DNA from: Trifolium pratense
Taxonomy: Eukaryota > Streptophyta > Magnoliopsida > Fabales > Fabaceae
NCBI RefSeq assembly: GCF_020283565.1
Contig: NC_060059.1
Span: 11,415,501 to 11,479,500 of the forward strand
Direction of reading: 5' to 3'
Length of the DNA: 64,000 nucleotides
Under the pieces are notes generated by a model. It was not told where the DNA came from and searched no databases. It worked only from the letters and a program-made list of their open reading frames with translations. Position 1 is the stretch's first letter. Each line of letters begins with the position of its first letter. Positions 1 through 11,501 of this stretch are shown here, one piece after another. The position numbers and the translations under genes are program-made.

Positions 1-250
1 TTATCAATGTACTGTACAAATTTCCCAACATGTAATATACGGCCATAGTTTCATAACCTGTCTATTGATTGAAAGCATATGAATATATAAATAATGTCAT
101 TCAATATATTCAGTCTAAAGTGGCATAGATGGTCTTTATATCTCCAAAGTAATTGGGCATCTAAAAAGTAAAACCTCTTTGGAATGTATGTGCTTTAATT
201 TATTCAAAGAAACAAATCTTACACTTAGCTAAGTATAGTTTGTACCTCCC

Positions 251-258
251 TATAAATA
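251..258 (+). promoter_or_regulatory. TATA box of the first glutaredoxin gene
   Basis: TATAAATA in the context CCCTATAAATAGC lies about 147 bp upstream of the ATG at 398. Transcription would start near 280 and leave a 5' UTR of roughly 115 bp. The pyrimidine-rich sequence that follows fits a leader. Confidence 0.6.
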
Positions 259-397
259 GCTTACCATACTTGCTCATTTTTAAATAACCTAAGCCTCACA
301 TATAAACATAGTTTTATATATTTTTCCAATTCTCCTATAACCTTTTTTTACATATTTTTGTCACTAGAAAATATTTATTTGGAAATAATCACTTAAG

Positions 398-697
398 ATG
401 GAGAAGGTGATGAGGTTGGCTACAGAAAAAGGTGTAGTGATTTTCACAAAGAGTTCATGTTGTCTATGTTATGCAGTGAATGTTTTGTTTCAAGAAGTTG
501 GAGTGTACCCTGTGGTTCATGAAATTGACAAAGATCCTGATTGTAAAGAAATGGAGAAAGCTATAAAAAGGTTAGGTTGTAATGCACCTGTCCCTGCAGT
601 ATTCATTGGAGGAAGACTTGTAGGGTCTACTAATGAAGTAATGTCCCTCCACTTAAGTGGTTCACTCATTCCACTATTGAGGCCATATAGAATGTAA
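398..697 (+). CDS. CC-type (ROXY) glutaredoxin, CCLC active site
   Basis: Single-exon 99-aa glutaredoxin of the land-plant CC class. Family members are small cytosolic/nuclear proteins that use glutathione and act with TGA bZIP factors in development, nitrate and stress signalling. The thioredoxin-like fold begins with a VVIFTKSS strand, and the active site C-C-L-C is at residues 21-24. The glutathione-binding VPAVFIGG segment (65-72) and the G-S/D-like turn (LVGSTNEVMSLH) are present. Length is typical for the class. It ends in LRPYRM and so lacks the C-terminal ALWL-type motif used by some ROXYs to contact TGA/TOPLESS partners. The start is the first ATG after a good TATA box. Two further members lie at 24.4 and 36.1 kb. 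The class is certain; the exact orthologue is not. Confidence 0.93.
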   Translation: MEKVMRLATEKGVVIFTKSSCCLCYAVNVLFQEVGVYPVVHEIDKDPDCKEMEKAIKRLGCNAPVPAVFIGGRLVGSTNEVMSLHLSGSLIPLLRPYRM

Positions 698-970
698 CTT
701 AATTTGATTGATCAGGTTCAGTTTGATTATTAGGAAGCCATGCAAATTACACGTTTGCTGCATCTACCTTCATTGGAAGAATAAATTAATTACATATGCC
801 TTAATATCAATATTTAAAGTACTAGTATTAGTAGTAAGTGTATTCATTATTAGTCTATCCAATGATGTATGATTAAGTTTCTAGCATTAATTTGATTAGA
901 AATAATGTAATCTGCTAAATATTCTTAGTAATGAAGTTCCATGTTGATATTTGTACAATTTAAAAGGTTA
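698..970. other. 3' flank of the glutaredoxin gene
   Basis: AT-rich 3' UTR and spacer with several AATAAA-like hexamers (AATAAATT near 780). No coding potential seen. Confidence 0.5.
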
Positions 971-1162
971 ATGAAGACATTGAGTTCAAGTGGTTATTGA
1001 ATTTTCCTCAAGATGAATTCTTCGGAAGTATCTGAGTTCGATTCCTGGTAAATAGGAACAATTCTTAATTGGTCAAACTTTACTTACCTCGTGACCGTAT
1101 GCTAGATTATCGGCCCCCTTCCTTAATTAGAAACCAAAGTGTTAATAACAAAAAAATAATTT
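971..1162 (+). mobile_element. tRNA-derived SINE, near full length
   Basis: About 192 bp. It has a tRNA-like head (CAAGTGGTTATTGA as an A-box-like stretch, GAGTTCGATTCC as B box), a body, and an A-rich tail ending near 1162. It is flanked by 14-bp direct repeats with one mismatch (957-970 and 1163-1176, AATTTAAAAGGTTA versus AATTTAAGAGGTTA). The body matches the reverse strand of the copies at 37404-37495 and 52052-52155, which shows a dispersed family. Confidence 0.72.
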
Positions 1163-2276
1163 AATTTAAGAGGTTACATTACAAAGTTTAAGAAATCAAA
1201 TATTAGTTGTTAATGCTCTCGTACAAAGAAATAATTATGTACAAAAATAAGATGATCTAAACGAGGATATGATATATCCAAATGATTATTTAGACATAAT
1301 TGGTTTTCCGGTTACAACAAAAACTTATGAGATATCTTTTATTTTTTTGAGCAAACCTATCAAACATCTTAAATTTATGTAAATAAAGAGATTTTAATAA
1401 ATTATATTGCGAATAAAATATGATGGAACTAAAAGGAAAGCAACGCCTACAATACTTTTGCATATAATATATAAAAATTAAAAAAGGGCGTGAAATACTC
1501 TATCCTTTATAATTTGAGGGTATTTACACATCGACCAATTTACTAATTTATAGTTTTCAGGTAAACTAATCACAATTTTTTTTTTTAAAAAAAATTATAA
1601 AAATCTATTAGAATAAGAAACCTTTTCCCTTTGAAAAGGAAGGGGATTTTTATTTTGAAACTCAAGGAAGGGAATTTTGAATTCCCATATCATTTAACAA
1701 ACCAGGTAGCCTACAAACAAAAATTCCAATTTCATCCGATAATCTCAAATATGTTAGAGTGGAAGAGAGTGAGAGTGAGAGAGAGAATAGTTTCATCAAT
1801 GAGCATTGATTTTATTGATCACATGAATATAATTTATAGAGATACAAATTGTAGTGTATTGCTTGGTTAACAAACTAACTAGAGTAACTAACTCGGGTTA
1901 GTTACTAACTAACCAACAAACCAAAAGTAGTTACAACAACCTGTTATAACTAACAAACTAACAACTATCTTGCAAAACAAATAACTAACATAAACAGAAG
2001 GACAGATGCTCCAGCATCTAGTACAACATCTTGTGCAACTGATTGAATTGTTTTTCAACGAAATATAAGTAAAATTTGATCAAAGAAAGATGATATATTT
2101 AATTCAAATTTTGGAATAATATAATACATCAATTTTTTTAAACTAATTTTTACTTAATTATATTTGAAACCGAGGGTAATATACTCAATTTTTTTATTTA
2201 TCAATAATTTGTTTCATTTTTAGAGAGTGAATAAGTTGGTCGATCATTATAAATATTCAGAAAATCTTATGTTGAG
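1163..2276. other. AT-rich intergenic spacer
   Basis: No gene seen. A GA-rich tract (about 1765-1790) is followed by a low-complexity run of TAACTAAC-type words (1870-1990). That run resembles LTR-like sequence of copia elements, but no boundary or duplication could be found. Confidence 0.35.
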
Positions 2277-2279
2277 TTT

Positions 2280-5200
2280 CACTACAAGAAAACTGCTTTG
2301 GAGCGTCGGCCAAAATGAGACGCTAAATGGCCAAAAGCGGATGCTACAAGGTAGTTAGCGTCAGCTTAGCGTCCATGACGCGCTAGACGCTTAAATGCCC
2401 GAAGCAAGACAGTTGCGTCCAGTAGACGCTATTAGGCGTCCGCCCGTGGGGACGTTGTGCCGAAGCTACAATCATAGTATACGGCAGACGCTAGTAGCAT
2501 CCATTTTTGTGTGACGCTATGCGTAAGGTTTGGATTTATTCAATGTTGCCTATAGAGTCCGTTTGGCGGACACTATTTCTAGCGTCTTCTTTGTACTGAA
2601 GCTATTTGTTTGCCAATAGAGTCAGTTTGGCGGACGCTATTTTATTTTATTAAAAAAAATAAATATATTTTTCAATAAAATTCTCTCCCAACCACATAGA
2701 TCCATAAAACAATAGTCATAGTCATATATTACAAAGTGACAACCACAATAGATCAACCCACAAACAAATTAAAGGTAGTGTGAAACTGTGAATTTTGAGA
2801 ATCTTAAAAGTGACAACAATTATGTCATACAACAATAACACTAAGAAAAATACCAAGTATATGTCTAACAAATCGAAAGTAAAGTCTACACCAAAAAACA
2901 CTAGTACAGAAAACACTTTTTACATCTGGCCAAAATTAAAAATCAAGAACATGACACTACATTCGAATTAAGACAAATAGTAATATTAACAATACTAATA
3001 TGTACCACTCAACATCCAAAATTAATATCAAAACAATTCACCATACAACAATAACTTCACACATACCTAGATCCCTTCCTAAATCAAGATAGTTCACCAC
3101 ACTAAAATGCCAAAGCCTAATACTTATTAAATTCAAATCACATATGTACAATAGCACCATACTATACATCCCTTTCCTAAATTGCATCACTAATATTGTC
3201 ATCAAAATCAAGACAGTTCGCAAGACCTAAGAGCTCCTATATAGCAACTTACCAAAACTTAAGCTAAACAACGTACAACGTCAAATAAGAGAGAAACCCG
3301 GCCTCGCTCCTAAATAGCTGCAGTCTTTTTTTTTTTTTGGGGGGGGGGGGGAGCACAATACCCTACTCAATGTGAAGCTGCGGACATAAGAAACAAATTA
3401 GTGAAATTATTGATCCAAACAACACTATAAATGAAATTGGACATTCTATGTCAAAAAACGAGAGAAGACACAATAATATATAAAATGGGATGTGCGTCAA
3501 AAAACAAACGCTCAAGAATAAATTCAAACCTTGTTGAATAAATTCAAAAAACGAATGTCACAAATCTCCAATTTCATACCTTTCTCCAAATGGCCATGTC
3601 CTTCCATTTTCATTCAATTCCCAGCTCCAAATACTTTAATCACAGCCTCTTTCTCCAAACAAGCCACATACAATTACCAAGAATGAGATTAGTGATATTT
3701 CTAACACCAAAAGAATAGAATAATCCTGGAGAGAAGGAAAAGAGCTTGAGTTTGCTTACCTATGATCAAGAATTGTTGGATAGGGGAGAGAACAACACAC
3801 AGAGGCAGAGCACGCTGCTGTCCTCGCTAGGCGATGATGCTTCTCACTAGACGAGTTGTTTAGTAACAGAAACACAGCTTTTGCTGCTACTCCACTTGTT
3901 CTTAAACAACCCTTAATTTTCTTCTACCTTAGATCCAGGTTTGAATTTGTCTTTCTCCTTCAACAAGGTTTAAAAATCCTGAAAACAACATCAATGAAAG
4001 TCCATATAAAGTCATTTTGTAAAATAAAAACACAGTATCTTGTAGTTGCCTGAAACATCATTTAAGATATACATAGTCCATATACTATCTAGGAAGCAAT
4101 CAAAGAGGAAAAATATAAGCAATGAGGAAGCTGTAGAAATTGATATTGGAATGGAATTCTCATATGAATTCAACAAAGAACATGCAAACAGAATTTCATG
4201 ATAAACTCACCAAAAACAGAATTCAACAAATTGTGACTACTAAAAGTCTACAACTAACTCTTTTGTAAAAAAAAAAAAAAGTCTAAAACTATCTAAAAAA
4301 ACATAAAAAAGCTGCAGAGCCTTAGTGTTATACATTAGTGAATATGAAAGCCAAAATTGCATCAAAACCTAGTCCTACAAGCTGAAATCAAAGAGGCATA
4401 ACAAAATCAAACTACTCCCTGAAAAAAAGAGTCATGGTGGCTGATTATACCAGGGTAAATGTAGAAGACAAACCTTGTTGAAGAGATGCTATTAGTCAAT
4501 GACTGGATCAAAAACCATATGACCCCTGTTAGCAAACACTAGTAGAAAAAACACTTTTATTGTGTTAATATGATTAGGATTTCTCCAAAACTAGTACATG
4601 AGAAGCAAGGCAAGACAAACTACAGCCTGAAACAAGGATTTAAATATAGATGAAATTACAAATGTGTTCATGAACTCTTACCCTGAATTGAAACTTGAAA
4701 GCAATCACAATCTTTCATAAGCTTGCTTCCATGACAAAAACATATTTCTAGAAACAAAACAAATCGCAACCAAAAAAGCATGACAAACTAATCTTTCTTC
4801 CAAATTAGTGAAGAGAAAAAAAACATATTTATAATAACAATTAAGTTAAAATTAATGATGAGGAAAAAGTTTACATGGAGGAGTGTGTAGTTGGTTCCTT
4901 CCTGTAACCAACAAACCAAAAATGATAATAAAAACATGCATCACAAACAAAGTTTGCTAACAAATATAAAGCCTTGTTACCAAAAGTTGAACCCCAAATA
5001 TAGATATTATCAACAAAAATACAAAAAATTATGCCAAACAAAATAAAATGATTTACTCCTTGAGAGGCATTTTATCAAACAGATACAAGCCAGTAAGGTG
5101 GGTAGAAAAATCAGAACAAAATTAATTTGTAACTCAAAGATTATTTTGTTGTCATCAGTTCATGTTCATCTCTTGTTTGACCCATAAAACGCGGTATAGA

Positions 5201-5896
5201 AACAAGCTAAAGAGAAATAACATGCAATCAATCAGACATTGGAACGATAGATGAAGTTACTACATACCTTGGAAATGCAAAGAACGACAGAGAACGGCGG
5301 AGGGGTTGTGGTTCTTCGACGGAGTAGGGTTTGAAGGAGAACAACCGATAGATTGACGGATTGTGCTTCCAAATTAAACAGCGGCGGAGGAGAATAAACG
5401 GTGGCGGATGAGATTGAACAGCGGAGGAGGATTGAAGGCGGCGTATTGTGCGATTCGGTGTCGGAATCGTCTCACTCATTTTAGCGAAATGTTATGTTTT
5501 TGGGAAAATATGTGTGTTAAGAAACAAATTTGTGAAAAAAAATTAAGATATAAAATTTAAAATGTTATTATAAGAGTGGGAATGAAAAAAATGTGGGAAA
5601 ATGAAAATTTGTGGAAAATATTGGGCGCTTAACAATTAGTTTCTTTTTTATATTTAATTTAATTAAATATAGAGTCCACCACAACAGATGCTAAGGCTGT
5701 GCATTTTTTTCTTTTTTCCATAGCGTCTCATAGTGTCCCAAAAGACAGACTCTATATTTGATTATTCAATTAAAATTTAAATTTAAAATAAAAACACAGT
5801 AGCGTCTGTCATGCAGACTCAAATGAGAAGCTAGTAGCGTCCGTGTCGGGGCAGACGCTAAATATTTTGAAGCTAAACAGCAGTTTTGTTGTAGTG
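2280..5896. mobile_element. Non-autonomous CACTA (En/Spm-like) transposon
   Basis: Terminal inverted repeats start CACTACAAGAAAACTGCT on the left and, read inward from the right, CACTACAACAAAACTGCT. A 3-bp TTT duplication flanks the element (2277-2279 and 5897-5899). Both subterminal zones (about 2300-2645 and 5670-5870) are crowded with GACGCT/AGCGTC words in both orientations, the arrangement to which CACTA transposases bind. The 3.6-kb interior has no transposase; the longest open frame (5228-5479, -) has no recognisable domain. It was probably mobilised in trans. Confidence 0.85.
3327..3351. repeat. Homopolymer junction poly-T/poly-G
   Basis: A run of T is followed directly by about 13 G inside the CACTA element. 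Run length may be affected by sequencing error. Confidence 0.6.
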
Positions 5897-5899
5897 TTT

Positions 5900-6560
5900 G
5901 AGGATAAATATTTATCATTGCTAATGCCGTAATGCAGAAAAGTTTAGTTATACAATATAGAGGCATAAGCTACTAAGCTAGCATTACCTTTTGTGTCTCA
6001 ATCTCAAACTTTAGCATGGTTCATGTAAGTGTTGTCTTGAGTATACTATACCAAATTTAATTAAATATATCTCGTTCCACGACCTTTTAGTATAGTGATC
6101 AATATGCATCTATGAGATGAGATTATATCTTTTGCACTATAAGGGTGCCCAAATTGAGTGGTTAGGAATAAGCACCCAATTATTTTTTAAATAAAAACAA
6201 TTGGAATAATTAATAGTGATATTATCCTGTATGTTGATCGTGGATTATAATTTATATATTAGCAGAGGCAAAAAGATGCTCTGTTTTGGTTTATAATGGA
6301 ACTGAGGATCGAACTCATGACTTTATGCATATTATCCAAATTTCTCACCACTATATCAAACATAGTGCGAGAGATGCTGTATTTCAATGTTATGCAAACC
6401 ATTAATACTTAATGTTCCGAACTACGCCCAAACACCTATTTCGTCAAAACCTCAAGGCCCATCTCCATTGAACACTCAATGAACCGACACAATCATAATA
6501 TCTTCAAATGGTACACGGTTGGACCATTAAAGCGTGCGTTGTTCGTAAAGATCCCCTCTT
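5900..6560. other. Intergenic spacer right of the CACTA element
   Basis: AT-rich and without a gene. A GATCGAACTCATGAC stretch near 6306 resembles a decayed SINE B box on the minus strand. Confidence 0.3.
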
Positions 6561-6609
6561 TATTCTTCCTTGTCTCATCTGAGCGCCCTATATATGTTCT
6601 TAGAAATGA

Positions 6610-6850
6610 GTATTACTTCTTAACACACACCCTCGTGTCTAACACTATTGGGCTTGGTGCGCGGATATAAATGGTGGGCGGCCCGATAGCGGAAACCTGA
6701 TAACAGGTGACCCAACGGATTGTGGAGAGGCTCTGATACCATCTTAGAGTATTGAGCCTAACTCATCCTTACAAACCGACTTATAAGGTGAGAATTGTCT
6801 TAACATATGTGAGACTTCTTAGTCAAATCATCTCTCAACTGATATGAAAC
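6610..6850 (-). mobile_element. LTR/TRIM-like remnant with Met-tRNA primer-binding site
   Basis: GGCTCTGATACCA (about 6732-6744) is the complement of the initiator-Met-tRNA primer-binding site (TGGTATCAGAGCC on the minus strand). It is followed by LTR-like sequence ending in the words CTTCTTAACACATGTG. The preceding ACTTCTTAACACACACC (about 6617-6635) may be part of the other repeat. The layout suggests a small non-coding LTR element (TRIM), but no target duplication was found. Confidence 0.4.
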
Positions 6851-7094
6851 TTCTTAACACATGTGTCCCTTTTGTACACAATTTTTCTACATTTTTTTTC
6901 ACTCTTTGTTGTCACACCAATTTGAACGTCAAGTGTTTGCAGGTACTACCATAAATTCAGCACCAACGAAACGCTGCCTCCTCGGCCAACCTTCTCGGTC
7001 TATCCTGATCACCGATGAAAAATATTATTGGTGGAATTTTACACACTGAAGGATATGAAATCACAGCTCACTTTTTGCTCAGCAGTGGAGTGAC

Positions 7095-7158
<64 letters not shown>
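7095..7158. repeat. (TAA)n microsatellite
   Basis: About 21 perfect TAA units directly abut the MITE at 7159. Further TAA units (7340-7350) lie on the other side of that MITE, so the MITE landed inside an older TAA repeat. Confidence 0.95.
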
Positions 7159-7159
<1 letters not shown>

Positions 7160-7339
7160 GTCATGTTAACCAGTGTCTCGGGGCACTAGTTAAACATACC
7201 AAAAATTAAAATAAAAGAAAAAATTAATGTTGGTAAAATGACTTTTTACACTTTCAATGTATTGAATGCACAATTTCCAAAACAGAATTTCCTTTTTTAT
7301 ATGTTTAACTAGTGACCGGGGCACTATTTAACATTTTCC
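7159..7339. mobile_element. MITE with GTGCCCCGGGGCAC-type termini, copy 1
   Basis: Inverted repeats of about 38 bp: left end GGTCATGTTAACCAGTG, right end read inward GGAAAATGTTAAATAGTG, both continuing into CACTAGTTAAACATA. Same family as the copy at 23025. Flanking TAA units hide the exact target duplication. Confidence 0.75.
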
Positions 7340-7599
7340 TAATAATAATACTATGAAAACCATAGGTCCATAGCTATTAGCTAGTGCTAATAAGAAAACG
7401 TACTTCCTCCCGTCTCTTTTGTAAGCAAATATGCTCATTTGAACACTTATTAAGAGGTTACTTTTTTGTCTTGATTTTATATAAAGTTTTTATTATAATT
7501 CCTAAAATGACCTTAAATTTGCATTGGAACTCTAAAATAATTTTAAAAAGTATAACGATTAATTTATTTGCTTGAATTTGTTCTTTATTTGATGGGTTA

Positions 7600-8605
7600 T
7601 GATGGCTGTGGTGCAACGTTGTGATTGTGTTGGTTTCTTTTCGTTTTCCGTTTCTTCCTTTGATCCATGATCCATCCTTCTTGTTCTGTTTCCTTTTTCT
7701 TTTTCTTTTTTCTTTTGCTGGTTTTGCTCTTTTCTTATGGATTTGATGGATAATGGTGGCTGTGATGGAATTGGAAGGTTGTGTTTGTGTGGTGTTTGGT
7801 TTTTCTGCCTCCTGTTTTGGCTGCGAGGCTGTTTGGGTTTTGTTTCATGGTGGTGTTATGGGTCGTTATTTCATGGTGGTTTTTGGGTCGCAGGTTCTAT
7901 CTATTTCACAGATGGTTTTATTTCATGGTGGTTTTAAGCACCCGCCGGAGTCCGTTTGCTGCCGTGGACGGTGTTGTTCGACTCATGGGTTCTGCCATCC
8001 TGTTAGTTTTTGTGATGTTGCTGCTGCTTACGAGAGATTGCATTGGTGTTGTGTGTGGCTTCTAGTCACTGCTGCATTTTTTTTTAGCTGGGGATGAGTT
8101 GCTGTAATTTAGTTGGTTTGGTGTCTGAGATTTGTAGGGTGTTCTTTGTTGGGCTTATCCTTTCCTCACCGTCAAAACAGAACCTTGCGGAGCTTCATTG
8201 CCTCTCTCCAAAAATTATTCTCTTTTAAGTTGGTGTGGTTTTGATATCCCAACCCAATAGATTTAGCTTATGGTGTTCTTGATTTGAGTCTTTGTGTTGG
8301 TGTTGGTGGCATTCAAAGGTGCGGGAGTATGGTGTGTGCAGCGACTCTTGGTTGGTTTAGGGGTTGCCATTTCGGTTGTGGCCGATACGAGGAGGTCTAT
8401 TGTTGAGAAGGATGGTTGGGGTTTTGGCATTTGCTTTTGTTGTACTTTGGGAGCAATTTGGTTAGGGGTGTTTAAGGGATGTAATTGGTATTGGCGGTTT
8501 TAGGTGTTATTTATTTCTTACTTTGTTGTTGTACTCTTATGTGTACCGTGCTTGTCTTGGACTCGGTTTCATTTTTAATAAAATTTAGCCGTTAAAAAAA
8601 ATAAA
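7600..8605 (+). mobile_element. Probable non-LTR retrotransposon 3' tail
   Basis: A GT-rich stretch quite unlike the AT-rich surroundings. It ends in AATAAAATTTAGCCGTT and an A tail, typical of plant L1-like LINE 3' ends. The open frames on its plus strand (7737-8503) have no recognised domain and look like low-complexity reading of the tail. Flanking sequence at 7400-7580 begins with a CTTCCTCCCGTC word seen at Stowaway-type MITE ends. No clean target duplication was found. Confidence 0.4.
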
Positions 8606-8609
8606 ATTA

Positions 8610-9110
8610 ATGAGGATAATTTTGGAAGAATAACATTAAATAAACTTGATTTTGGTAACTTTTACTTATATTTAAGCCCAAAAAATTTTGTTGACTTTTG
8701 CATATAAATATGTAATAATGGAACAAAGTTGTGTTAACAGAGTGCTATCACATATATACGAAAGTCCTGCAGGAAGAAGGAAAATATTAATGATAATGTG
8801 TAACAGGATCAAAATTCAAAACAGAGTACTACTACTAGTGCTAAAAAAAGGGTCAAAACTAAGCTCATTTTTATGTTGAAAAAATGCTCAGTAATACCAT
8901 TACCATAACCGAGGTGGAAGAACTTAATTGCTATGTTTCCCCCCAATCACAAATAAGCAACTACTACTGCATTTTGTGTAGCAGAAGATTATAACTAAAC
9001 TAAACTACCCTTCATAATTAAATTCCGACTATTCCTTGTGCAACTTAACTGCCTTTTGACCAATCATTTAGATAGGACAATCAAAATATTAATGATATTA
9101 AAATGAGACA
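8610..9110. other. AT-rich spacer
   Basis: No gene, RNA or repeat seen. Confidence 0.3.
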
Positions 9111-9113
9111 AAT

Positions 9114-9222
9114 ACTCTCTTCGGTCCTTAATATAAGAGAAAATTCACTTTTTAGACTAGATACATTAATATTTCAATGTATTTAGAAAATGAACTTTCT
9201 CTTATATTAAGGACTGAAGATA
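9114..9222. mobile_element. Short Stowaway-like MITE
   Basis: About 110-bp near-palindrome. The left arm CTTCGGTCCTTAATATAAGAG is matched by the reverse of CTCTTATATTAAGGACTGAAG. TA dinucleotides flank both ends. Confidence 0.7.
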
Positions 9223-9229
9223 ATACTAG

Positions 9230-10715
9230 ATAGATAGGATTCCATTGAGAAAACAACTACTTATTTAATTTCTGTCCATGTATCACCGCATTAGCATTGA
9301 AAAAAAAAAAATACAGCGCATGAGCACCAATAATTCACAATTTTTAACATCAAACGAGAATTTAGTATATAAATATCCAGAAAAATGATATGCATACACG
9401 GATCTAACTGAATCATAAACATGTTTCCTAAAAACAACGATAGGGAAGTAATTGCTAAATTATTTAAGGATAGTTTTTCGTTAACATGTGCACGAGACAA
9501 ATTATGTGTCCTTCTTAGCACATACATACTAGTTCATCAAACTATCAAATACATATATGCATTAGTTGCATGGTAGACGCAAATGTCAGCAAACATTGAT
9601 AGAGAAACTATTACTTACATATATTGTTTGTTATCAATAACATGACGATAACACCTTTTCTACTTTAAGTTGTTCTCTTTCACTCCATATTGTCGGATCC
9701 GGATTTGCTGCTGTAGTAAAAGTATGCAGTTACACGTTATAATTGATCTTAGACGTTGATTTTACATTAGACGGTTTATATTACATATGCACTGAAATAA
9801 TCATAGCCATTGATTATAAAGGATTGATTGTATTTTTAGCCCCTTTGGTTTTTTTAATTGTGCGATTTTGACCTCCTAATTTTATTTTGAGCAATTTCGA
9901 CCCCACATTTACCCTTTCTAATTTTGAAACCTCCACATTTGTCTCCAATTTTGTGCGGACGTGGCAATTTTCAATTACGTGATTGATAGGTTATTTGCAA
10001 ATATACAAATTATCGTCAAGTATTAAAATATCGAATCCACAAAAATTGAGATTAATTTAAAGTAAAACAATTAGCTTAATACTTAGGAGAAAATAAAAAG
10101 ATCAATTGGGGGGTTTGCCTAGCAATTTGGTTTTACAGTTTTGAATGTAAAATTGAGATTAAATTAACAAAGAACAACGATGGGGTTTTGCTTCAAATCT
10201 TGTATGTCACTATTGATGTTAGCGTCTAATACGATGATCAATTCAATTACCACAACGTTTAACTAAGTCATTATACTCATTCTCATGGTGTATAACTCAC
10301 TATTTTAAACTATAATTCTCTAATCTCTTAGACCAATTAGATAGTTAAAATAGGCAATGTTTGAGTGTTAAACCATAAGTCACAACCTTAATTTCCTATC
10401 TCTAACCAATTACAAGGTCAAGAGTTAATTTAAGTCCAATTCATACCATTAATCTTTTAATCAATATGAATCTAAATCATTACATGAACATTCGTAAACG
10501 CACATAATAATTCTGTATAAACTATTAAACACAAATATGAATGGAATAGAAATTAAATTAATCAAAAGAGTATTAAAACAAACACCTAATCCAAAACACT
10601 CGTTCGTTCAAGAAAACTAGCTACTCGTAATAATAAAATAAAATCAATAAACAAAGGAAGATTTTAACACCAATGAACTTCTACATGGTTGTGTCACTCC
10701 AGCTTGTAGTAGTTA
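9230..10715. other. Intergenic region with degenerate repeats
   Basis: No gene. TTTAGCCCCTTTGG at 9836 begins a repeat-like block, and TTGCAAATATACAAATTATCG near 9995 looks like LTR or repeat sequence. A near-palindrome ACCGATGAGAACTCATCGGT sits at about 11260. No element could be delimited. Confidence 0.3.
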
Positions 10716-10731
10716 CTTCAATTTCTTTGTT

Positions 10732-10858
10732 TGTTTTTTTTTTGAAGAAGCTAAATTAGCCCACCCAAATTTGCGCCAGAGAGAATCGAACCTCAGACCT
10801 CAAGAGGAGCACACTCCCAGGTCCTAAGCCAATACCAATGCACCAACCCAAGTGGGTT
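10732..10858 (-). mobile_element. tRNA-derived SINE, copy A
   Basis: Minus-strand SINE. It has TTGGTGCATTGGTATTGGC as head, GGTTCGATTCTC as B box, a conserved body, and an A tail that appears as a T run at the left end. Perfect 12-bp duplications AATTTCTTTGTT flank it (10720-10731 and 10859-10870). Nearly identical to the copy at 47888-48013. Confidence 0.85.
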
Positions 10859-10870
10859 AATTTCTTTGTT

Positions 10871-11496
10871 CTTTTGCTTCTATAGTTCTTCGTTCTGTAG
10901 CGTCTGGCTTCCTTTGGTGTGCCGCTCTTGTTGTTCTCCTTTCCCTTCCTTCAATTGCAAGACCTTCGGGCTTTCTCTATTGGGCCAAGTGTCAATATAA
11001 ACCCACATGTTTTCACTCTTTTAATGGGCCAGCTTTGGAAATGTCTTTCTCTTTTTTTACGATTCACACCACACTCAACCATAAATCTATTAAGTTAAAC
11101 CAAGTATATAAAAACTACATAAAATATCATGTTAATAGAGACAAAAAACATAATTGGCTTAATAAATTAAAAATTGAAATTTATTTAAAATACTCTAAAT
11201 TAAAGATTAAACTAATAAAATTTGATTAAAACTTTATTAAAAAGACTCTAAAAATAGTGACCGATGAGAACTCATCGGTGGCATTCTTGTTTTACTTAAT
11301 ATTTATCAAGACACATGCACACACATATATGAGAAGTAATAGAGAAAAGAATTATCATATTATAACCTACGATTTAATAAATGATTTATTAATATATGCA
11401 TAAGGTATAAAATAAATAAGTTTTGTATGTCGAAGGTAAAATTGAAATTATAAGTATAAGTTTAAAATGAATACATATAAGCATAAAAACTATTTC
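10871..11496. other. AT-rich spacer left of the Sirevirus
   Basis: No gene seen; a 64-codon open frame at 11035-11229 is AT-driven. Confidence 0.3.
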
Positions 11497-11501
11497 ATTG
11501 T
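11497..11501. repeat. Sirevirus target-site duplication, left
   Basis: ATTGT, repeated exactly at 20837-20841. A 5-bp duplication is standard for copia integrase. Confidence 0.9.

Noticed and set aside
5228..5479. 83-codon frame inside the CACTA element as a possible transposase exon
   Set aside because: No transposase motif and no downstream exons could be found.
7015..7209. Open frame with a poly-Asn run
   Set aside because: The run is the AAT/TAA microsatellite in translation.
7737..8503. Overlapping Phe/Trp/Cys-rich frames
   Set aside because: Several frames are open at once over a GT-rich tract that ends in a LINE-like tail; no domain, no splice-supported gene.
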